DNA of 64,000 bases from the NCBI RefSeq assembly GCF_017916325.1, contig NC_090166.1, positions 1,240,228-1,304,227 of the forward strand. Direction: 5' to 3'. The notes beneath the pieces are model-generated. The model was not told the origin of the DNA. It saw nothing but the letters and a program-made list of their open reading frames with translations, and made no database searches. Each line of letters starts with the position of its first letter. Position 1 is the stretch's first letter. The translations under genes and the position numbers were made by a program. The stretch comes from Leishmania martiniquensis. Taxonomy: Eukaryota > Euglenozoa > Kinetoplastea > Trypanosomatida > Trypanosomatidae. Below, in pieces: positions 58,089 through 64,000 of this stretch.

Positions 58089-59579
58089 TCACTGCGCCTC
58101 TCCACTCTCCTCCTGAGCCTCCTTTGCAAGAAGTTCAGAGCCGTAGTAAAACGAAAGAAATTCGGGTCGTTGTGTGAGGCTGTGACGTGCAGGTGTACGC
58201 ATATCACACGATTTTGCCACCTCGGCCGCGATGCTTGCCTTGGGTACCAGTTCTTGTCCCCCAGACAGCGTCGTCCACTTGAACGCGCGACCGTGCTTCT
58301 GGCGAAAGAGCTTTATGTAGTCCCCCAGGCCCTGATCGAATGGCAGCGTGACAACATTGACGCTCGATGAATTCGGGGGAGTGGTGCCGCTGTTAGGAGA
58401 GGCGTCGTCGGCAAAGGGATCATTCACGCAATGCACGCTGCTGCGGGCATTGCCCCCGCTTCTCTCCGCGCCAGATCCGTTGGCGTTGTTGGCGGGCCCG
58501 GTGCCGGACCGCATAGTAGCCGAGAGGGTGCGCACGACTTGCAGCACGTTTCCCATCTCTTTCCCCGCACTCAGTTGCGGCATGACCTTCGCCAAGGAGG
58601 GAGAGCAGTCGCCGTTCTCGTCCATGAAAGGATTGGAGAGAGCGAAGAGAACGTCGGCGGGGTTGCCTCTTGTGAGAAAGGCTGCGAACGGCATATACTG
58701 CGATAGAAAGGAGGACGCACAAGGGTTGTTACTTCCTGCAGGAGCGGCACTATTGACGGGTGGGCCACTGTACTCGATCGCCTCAAGCGAGGTGAGCGGC
58801 AGCAGGCGCTTCACGGCGCCGTTTTCTGCCACGAAAAGAAGCTCTTCGTCCGTGATGCAAAGGTACACGTGGGGCGCCATGATGCGTACGCTTCCGCGCG
58901 AGGTTAACCCACACAGAATGCCGTGAAGGCAGGTGTACACGATGGTACCAAGTAACCTACGGAAGGCTACCTGAAGGTAGAGAGGAATGCTTGCCAGTCG
59001 CAGCCCGTTGCGAGGGTCGCGCCCGTTGCGGATGCCGCCGAGAACGGGATAGCGCAAGCCATCCGCCACCAGCGCGTCGAGAATCAGTGCGACCAGGCTT
59101 TCCATAGAGCGGTAGTGGAAGCACTTCAGTAGCCAACTATCCTGATCTTTACCGAAAAAGCTCCCCTCGTCTATATTGCTGACAGACGCCTCCGATACTG
59201 ACGACACTTCCTGCCCTCCCACGACGGAGCCGCTCGTGGATTCGAACTCGTTCATGCTTTCGCTGAGCAGCTTGGGAAGCCGTTGCAGCTCTGACTGCGT
59301 CTCTGGGTCGTCGCTGTCCAGTCTCGAGCCGGAAACGCCAAAGATAGTGACAGATAGCAAGTCTTTCGCGTCAAAGTCATGCTGGCGGTAGTTCATTTCT
59401 GGGCTTGTGCTCATGCAGCAAGGAACCACCGCGTACACCCTCATGCGATGCTTCCAGCACATTTTCTTCGACCGCTTATCGCTCAGATAGACCATCCGCG
59501 ACGTTGGGTCAAAGCAGCAAAATCTCAATGTCGTGTCCTTCGCGTACTTTCCTCGCTTCTCGACGGGTATGATGAGCAT
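58089..59579 (-). CDS. two-domain PH-like family protein, 496 aa (member 6)
   Basis: ATG at 59579 (MLIIPVEKRGKYAKD). The five codons upstream in the open frame begin with GTG and are not used. Seen: PVEKRGKYAKDTTLRFCCFD (5-24), VYLSDKRSKKMCWKHRMRV (30-48), the strand KDLLSVTIFGV (72-82), an acidic/Ser-rich linker (about 88-145) and DSWLLKCFHYRSMESLVALI (147-166), the same order as in the shorter members. A second block follows: LASIPLYLQVAFRRLLGTIV (195-214), VYLCITDEELLFVAENGAVK (238-257) and a late helix GLGDYIKLFRQKHG, paralleled in the 1203-residue protein. The first domain has lost the W-x-T-R and MWP signatures. Inferred: an N-terminal PH-like domain plus a second PH/GRAM-like domain. 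Function unknown. Confidence 0.87.
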   Translation of the reverse strand: MLIIPVEKRGKYAKDTTLRFCCFDPTSRMVYLSDKRSKKMCWKHRMRVYAVVPCCMSTSPEMNYRQHDFDAKDLLSVTIFGVSGSRLDSDDPETQSELQRLPKLLSESMNEFESTSGSVVGGQEVSSVSEASVSNIDEGSFFGKDQDSWLLKCFHYRSMESLVALILDALVADGLRYPVLGGIRNGRDPRNGLRLASIPLYLQVAFRRLLGTIVYTCLHGILCGLTSRGSVRIMAPHVYLCITDEELLFVAENGAVKRLLPLTSLEAIEYSGPPVNSAAPAGSNNPCASSFLSQYMPFAAFLTRGNPADVLFALSNPFMDENGDCSPSLAKVMPQLSAGKEMGNVLQVVRTLSATMRSGTGPANNANGSGAERSGGNARSSVHCVNDPFADDASPNSGTTPPNSSSVNVVTLPFDQGLGDYIKLFRQKHGRAFKWTTLSGGQELVPKASIAAEVAKSCDMRTPARHSLTQRPEFLSFYYGSELLAKEAQEESGEAQ

Positions 59580-60854
59580 GGTGACGTTGAGCACGGTCGT
59601 GAGGTGACCGGGTAATGCTTCCTTTTTTTCTTTTCTGGCTGCTATTCGGCGATGTGACAGAAGTATGCGTCCGCTTCCGCTGAATGTGCCACCGAGTGCG
59701 GTATGCCAGGCGCTCGTCTCCTGCTGATCGCTGCTGGGGGTCGATACGAAAAGTAGTGAGGCGTGGGTTGGTGAGCGTAAAATATATATTTGGCCAACGC
59801 AGCCGACTTTACGAACAAGCAGAAAAACAAAAAAAAACAGAAAGAAGAGCGAGCCGGACGGAGCCAGGCCAACAAGGCAAAAATAAAAAAAAGAGGGAGA
59901 AAAGTGTTATCGGTAGCGAAGACGGAGACACCGGCGCGAGCGATCAGCCCCGCCCTTTTGTGTGTGTGTGTGTGTGTGGACGTTTTTTTTTCTAATAAAG
60001 CAGAGAGCAAAAGAAGAGGCGAGGTGCCTCGCGCGTCGTCGGGCGGAGTGCGCACGTTGCTGACCCGAAGAGCCCAAAAGGCAGAGACTCTGAAACCTCC
60101 TTCACGTTGGCTGAGAGGTGTTGTGTGTGTGTGTGGAGAGGGAGTGTTGCGTAGCCCTGGAAGAGGTGCTATGGATGGGAAGGGAGGGGGGGCGGGGTAG
60201 AGAAGAGATAACGTGCACGGCGTCACACACGATGGGAGATGATTCAAGTCGCTGAAAGAGAGGAGCGGGGCGATGCTCAAAGGCCTTCTCGATGCGTTGG
60301 TGTGCGCGTGCCTTCTACCCGGCGTGGGTGTGACGCGAGGAGTAGGAGGACAGCCACCGAGAGGAAGCGAGAGAGAGAGAGGAGGAGAAAGAGGGGAGTC
60401 TGCGGAAGATGTGAACGCTGTGAAGTTCCTCTTCGAGCCGCTTTGTGTGGCCGCGTTGTTCGACAGGAGCGCCATTGCACAGGTCCCAGCCGAGTTGCAG
60501 ACGCGTTCGGTTCAGTGAGCATAAGACTCGCGTCTTGGTGCGAGCATGCAAAGCGTCAAGCACGCTCAAGCATCGTCCACGTGGCGCTCAGAGCTTGCAA
60601 GAGCAGCGGCAGCGTCAGGCCCCTCTCCTTCTTGCTATGGTTTAAGTGCGGATACCTTTGCGCCGCCACGAGCCAAACATCTTTCCACTTGCTCGTATGG
60701 ATGGGCGTAGCGGCATTGCACGTAGTCAAACGCCTTTGCGCAACCGCCACACTTCCACAGGCGAAAAAAAAACGAAGCGTTCAACGAAGCGATCCAAAGG
60801 GCACCACGTCTGGCGAAACGGAGCGTACTTCCTCGCTGATGGGCCTTCGATGCG
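59580..60854. other. intergenic region, 1.3 kb
   Basis: 3' flank of the uridine kinase gene and 5' flank of PH-like member 6. It has GT runs at 59958-59978 and 60121-60136, poly-A/T runs near 59820-59900, and low-complexity frames on both strands without recognisable domains. Nothing else is seen. Confidence 0.6.
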
Positions 60855-61553
60855 TCAGCCCCGTGGAGAGAGTGTTTCGCAGGCGAGAGAGGCCGAGGCC
60901 GGCCATCCTGTGGAATCGCATCCTGTCTTTGCGAGGTCATGATTCAGTTTGGCCTTCAGCACCCCGACCGCCACGCTATTGTCTTTCCAGCTCGGCACGA
61001 TGATGTCAGCGTGCACCTTAGACGGCTCGATGAAAGCGCAGTACCCGGGGCGCACCGTCGTCTCATACTGCTCAACGATCGACGCGAAGGTGCGGCCGCG
61101 CTCCTCCATGTCGCGCTTGGCGCGCCGGATCAGGCAGATGTCCAGTGGTGTGTCAACAAAGATGAGGCAGTCCATCTCATGGCGCAACTCCGCGTTGGTG
61201 AAGAGAAGAATACCCTCGACGATAATGACTTTCTTTGGCGTCATGGTGACGGTGTTGTCGCAGCGGGTGTGGCGCACGTAGTCGTACTGTGGTAGCCGCA
61301 CCGACTTGCCTGCCTTGAGCTCGCGAAGATGCGTCGTCAGCAGGTCGTGCTCCAGCGACATGGGGTGATCGTAGTTGGTGTAGGCGCGGTCCTTCTCAGG
61401 AATGTGGGACTGATTCCTATAGTAGTAATCCTCGCAGATGACGCCAACGCTCTCTGGGCCGTACTGCGCCATCAGCTCTGATGCGATATTCGTGCTGAGA
61501 GACGACTTGCCGGAGCCCGAGGGGCCGGAGATGCCGATTACGGTGCAACGCAT
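60855..61553 (-). CDS. uridine kinase, 232 aa
   Basis: ATG at 61553. Reaction: ATP-dependent phosphorylation of uridine (and usually cytidine) to the monophosphate in pyrimidine salvage, in the cytosol. Seen: Walker A loop GPSGSGKSS (10-18), CEDYYYRNQSHIPEKDRAYT (40-59) followed by NYDHP (60-64), which matches the substrate-binding SFY...NFDHP region of the family, QYDYVRHTR (89-97), a Walker B-like VIIVEGILLF (109-118), FVDTPLDICLIRRAKRDMEERGR (132-154) forming the lid, and VRPGYCAFIEPSKVHADIIV (167-186). The size is close to bacterial and eukaryotic single-domain uridine kinases. The C-terminal 25 residues are not conserved-looking. It lies between the ferredoxin pair and the PH-like cluster; no functional link is evident. 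Confidence 0.95.
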   Translation of the reverse strand: MRCTVIGISGPSGSGKSSLSTNIASELMAQYGPESVGVICEDYYYRNQSHIPEKDRAYTNYDHPMSLEHDLLTTHLRELKAGKSVRLPQYDYVRHTRCDNTVTMTPKKVIIVEGILLFTNAELRHEMDCLIFVDTPLDICLIRRAKRDMEERGRTFASIVEQYETTVRPGYCAFIEPSKVHADIIVPSWKDNSVAVGVLKAKLNHDLAKTGCDSTGWPASASLACETLSPRG

Positions 61554-61976
61554 GATGATGACTTCCGTTGAGCTCGGTGATATCGCTCCCGAAAGATATA
61601 TAATTTTGTTACGATTAAGGACTAAAGGCAGAGGTGAAAGGAGGACGGAGTGGCATCAAGTGGCAATGACCGCCACGCTCATGTCGCCCCCTTGACGGCG
61701 AGAGAGAGAGAACAGCAACCGCGTTCGAAAATGGCAGGACATCTTTGTAAGAACACGGAAAGAGGGGGCGCCACGCGAATGGACAGTACTCCCTTGCAGC
61801 GCCAAAGGGTGCGCGTCACTCCCGCCGCCTTTCACGATTGAAGCAGCTCTTCATTAAAATCAACGTGATGTTCTCACGAAACTCAGAGCCGCATGCCACT
61901 GAGTACCTGCGCAAGGACCTCAGAGCCATTCAACTAACTATGCACGCGAGACTCGTCTGCCCCCTCTTCAAGGGGC
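61554..61976. other. spacer, 0.4 kb
   Basis: Short spacer between ferredoxin 1 and the uridine kinase. It has an AT-rich patch at 61594-61616 just upstream of the kinase ATG, which on the minus strand reads taatcgtaacaaaattatat and may include the splice region. No gene was found. Confidence 0.6.
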
Positions 61977-62459
61977 TCAGTATCCCATCTGGTTCTCCAT
62001 CTCATTGGGTATCGTCACGGAAATGCCGTCCAGCTCAGGTGACATCTTCACCTGGCACGAGAGCCTCGATGTCTTGGAGGCCCTCGGCGCTAGGTCCAGC
62101 ATGTCCATCTCGTCCTCGCTCGGCACGTCAAGAAGCTTCTTGTACGACTCCTCGGTAAAGATGACGTGGCAGGTGCTGCACGCGCACGTCCCGTCGCACG
62201 CCGCCTCCATGTCCATCTTGGCGACATCTCGAATCACCTCCATTAAGGTGAGCCCCAGTGGGGCCTGCACCGTCGCCTCCGTTCCTTCCGTCTCGCTCTT
62301 GAGGTGAACTTTCACCTTGCCGGGGGTGGTGGAGGAGAAGGGTGGTGATGGTGCTGGGGAGCACCAGCGGAAGGAGGTGCCGAAAGCGTTGGCTAGAGGT
62401 GCTGTGGCTGCGGGACGGCGCGCACAGAGCGGCACACTTTGCGGCACAAGGCGGTGCAT
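61977..62459 (-). CDS. mitochondrial-type [2Fe-2S] ferredoxin 1, 160 aa
   Basis: ATG at 62459 (MHRLVPQSVPLCARR). The frame is open far upstream but has no nearer ATG. Role: adrenodoxin-type electron carrier, which in kinetoplastids and other eukaryotes serves mitochondrial Fe-S cluster assembly and haem A synthesis. Seen: an Arg/Ser/Ala-rich N-terminus (1-44) lacking acidic residues, typical of a matrix-targeting presequence, then STPGKVKVHLKSE, and the cluster ligands Cys88, Cys94, Cys97 (C-x5-C-x2-C, CDGTCACSTC) and Cys135 (SRLSCQ). An extra Cys92 lies inside the loop. The C-terminal part DMLDLAP...SCQVKMSPELDGISVTIP fits the family. It is a tandem paralogue of the gene at 63230-63670. Confidence 0.94.
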   Translation of the reverse strand: MHRLVPQSVPLCARRPAATAPLANAFGTSFRWCSPAPSPPFSSTTPGKVKVHLKSETEGTEATVQAPLGLTLMEVIRDVAKMDMEAACDGTCACSTCHVIFTEESYKKLLDVPSEDEMDMLDLAPRASKTSRLSCQVKMSPELDGISVTIPNEMENQMGY

Positions 62460-63229
62460 TTTGGGTCTATGTAGAGTGGCGCGATAAAATGCAGCCGATG
62501 TCAGACGTGTGGATACTTTTATTTTCTGCTCGAGGACCTCCTTTTGGCGGCTTCGAACAGTCTTGGGCGAATGGTGCGGTCTGCCGCTGTGCAACACTGC
62601 GTGGTATGCCGCGAGGACGGCAAAGGGGGCACGGCCCGCACTGAGAGGATAAAAAATAAATGCGTAAGAAAAAAAAGAAAGCCGCTGAACGTGGAGGGAG
62701 GCATCTGCGCTTGCGTTGGATAGATGTGTGTTTCTTTTTTTTCCCGGCTTACGTGCGACCCGACCCCCATTGCATTCGGCACACGCAGCGCCCGATAGCC
62801 TCGCGAGCTGTGTGTGCCGAATGAGGTGCGAAAGGGAAGCGTAGCGGCGACGTGGCAGAAGGAGCGGACCGCAGACTCTCCCCTTTTTCTTTCGTACGTC
62901 AGCGCTCGCGAACACACCGACTGACACACACAGAGACAAACACACGCACGCATGTGTTTGCGCGCGTATCTTTCCTTGAATATCTTCGGCCTTCCTTTGC
63001 TTCGTGTTTAGACCGATCGTCTCTGGAGCCCCTCTTCGCGCTCTCCCACTCACTCTGTTGAAGCCTCGCGGGTGATGCTGCGAAGATGTGTACGACCAAA
63101 ACGATTCTCCCAACACCAGAGGAGGAGAGGGAGGGAGGGAGGGAGAGAGGGACAGGCGTGAGGGCACGAGACGCACCCGGCGCAGCGGCGCCTCGCCTTA
63201 CTGCGAAACCGCGCAACGCTGCCGCCCGC
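62460..63229. other. spacer, 0.8 kb, between the two ferredoxin genes
   Basis: Low-complexity spacer with short CA runs (62924-62946), GA-rich DNA near 63118-63152 and poly-A near 62667-62676. The minus-strand frame is open through much of it into ferredoxin 1 but lacks an ATG and has no conserved residues. No gene was found. Confidence 0.6.
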
Positions 63230-63670
63230 CTATGACAGGAGCAGATTCCTCACCGCACTGGGCAGCGCCACCTCCAGGCCGCTTACCTCATGGCTGAGGA
63301 TAATTTGGCACGCAAGCCGCGACGTCTCCTTGAGGTCGGGTGCTTTGTCGAGGATGTCCTGCTCCTGCTCGGACGGCAGCCCCACCTTTCTGAAGGTGGC
63401 CTCAGAGAGATAAACGTGGCAAGTCGAGCACTGCATGCAGCCATCGCAGGCGCCATCCATCTCCAGCTTCGCCACGTCTCGAATCGCGTGCATCAGAGAC
63501 ATGCCAGCGGGCGCCTCGAAGTCATATAGGGTCCCATTCGGCGTCCTTACGCAGACCTTTACCTTGCCAGGTGTGGAGTAGAGGACCCGCGGGGTGCAAA
63601 GAGCGCCGGAAAGGGCGAGCTGTGGGCGCTGCAGGACGCCCATGGCGCGCATCGAAGAACAGCGGTGCAT
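63230..63670 (-). CDS. mitochondrial-type [2Fe-2S] ferredoxin 2, 146 aa
   Basis: ATG at 63670 (MHRCSSMRAMGVLQRP), chosen because a pyrimidine tract and AG lie just upstream (63695-63694) and because it starts like ferredoxin 1. A farther in-frame ATG at 63916 would add 82 residues of unlikely sequence. Seen: a short basic presequence, YSTPGKVKVCVRTPNG (31-46), cluster ligands Cys75, Cys81, Cys84 (CDGCMQCSTC) and Cys121 (SRLACQ), plus an extra Cys78 in the loop at a different place from ferredoxin 1. The C-terminus is LEVALPSAVRNLLLS. Role as for ferredoxin 1; two ferredoxins are known in Trypanosoma brucei, so functional division is plausible. Both genes lie in one direction 0.8 kb apart. Confidence 0.94.
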   Translation of the reverse strand: MHRCSSMRAMGVLQRPQLALSGALCTPRVLYSTPGKVKVCVRTPNGTLYDFEAPAGMSLMHAIRDVAKLEMDGACDGCMQCSTCHVYLSEATFRKVGLPSEQEQDILDKAPDLKETSRLACQIILSHEVSGLEVALPSAVRNLLLS

Positions 63671-64000
63671 TGCCACCGAAGAAGTGCGGTCGTCTGAAAC
63701 GCAGAGCAATGTGGTGGGTGCTCGCTGTGCACAGGTCCCACGCTTCTTGGGCGCCGGAGCGGCAACGAAGCACAGTCGCACCTGCTCTGCTGGTGAAATC
63801 CTACGCAAGTTCGCCTCTCGCTGTCGTCGTGGTACGCAGCGTCCGCATGAAAAGTATGCCGCCGCATTGAGAAAGCGACAGTGGAGGGAGAGGAGCAGGG
63901 GACGCGAAGCCACCATGAGTACACAGAGGTGCAGGGGATGCGATTCAGGAGACGCTGCCTCGGCTGGGCGCACGCATCGCGCGTTCGCAGAGTTTCGGAG
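63671..64000. other. 5' flank of ferredoxin 2 to window edge
   Basis: The minus frame remains open to near 63973 and includes an ATG at 63916, but the sequence has no presequence or ferredoxin character. Apart from the splice acceptor candidate nothing is recognised. Confidence 0.5.
63694..63712 (-). promoter_or_regulatory. candidate trans-splice acceptor for ferredoxin 2
   Basis: On the minus strand cattgctctgcgtttcag ends with the AG at 63695-63694, giving a 5' UTR of about 23 nt before the ATG at 63670. Pattern-based only. Confidence 0.45.

Noticed and set aside
59236..59252. GTTCGAATC-like sequence resembling a tRNA B box (minus strand of 59.24 kb)
   Set aside because: It lies inside the coding sequence of PH-like member 6 (residues NEFESTS) and no cloverleaf can be formed around it.

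Overview
The window looks like nuclear DNA of a trypanosomatid, most likely a Leishmania-like member of the Leishmaniinae. All well-supported genes are intronless and lie on the minus strand, as in one polycistronic unit. Their third codon positions are mostly G or C. They are separated by long, low-complexity gaps whose plus strand is purine-rich with CA/GT microsatellites, so the transcribed strand carries the pyrimidine tracts used in trans-splicing. I found no strand switch and no tRNA or rRNA gene. The species cannot be fixed from the sequence alone.

In transcription order (high to low coordinates) the unit begins with two tandem mitochondrial-type [2Fe-2S] ferredoxins (63670-63230 and 62459-61977) and a uridine kinase (61553-60855). 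Next comes a cluster of related proteins that I call the PH-like family: 59579-58089, then a secreted class 3 lipase (55460-54366), then family members at 51389-50781, 47155-46490, 43819-43145, 38289-37753 and 34965-34285. After these come a small Ser-rich hypothetical protein (28748-28134), a 1203-residue protein (20961-17350) that shows the same PH-like pattern plus a second shared domain, a ZnT-type zinc transporter (15280-13931), an 816-residue Ser/Pro-rich hypothetical protein (8688-6238), and the N-terminal part of a MAK11/PAK1IP1-like WD40 protein running off the left edge.

The most unusual content is this dispersed PH-like family: seven genes in about 42 kb that fall into three architectures. 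They share a V-x-K-x-G...W-x-x-R start, an E-M-W-P-x-Y type motif, a hydrophobic strand ending in Gly-Lys, and a C-terminal W-x-x-R-F helix. Two repeat families add to the picture. One is a GC-rich element of about 0.5 kb in three near-identical copies, one of them inverted. The other is a direct repeat of about 0.3 kb found in the 3' flanks of two PH-like genes, consistent with growth of the array by segmental duplication. Several stretches (48.6-49.3, 24.6-24.9, 52.6-53.4 and 32.2-32.7 kb) look partly coding but lack a clean reading frame or an ATG, and may be decayed genes.
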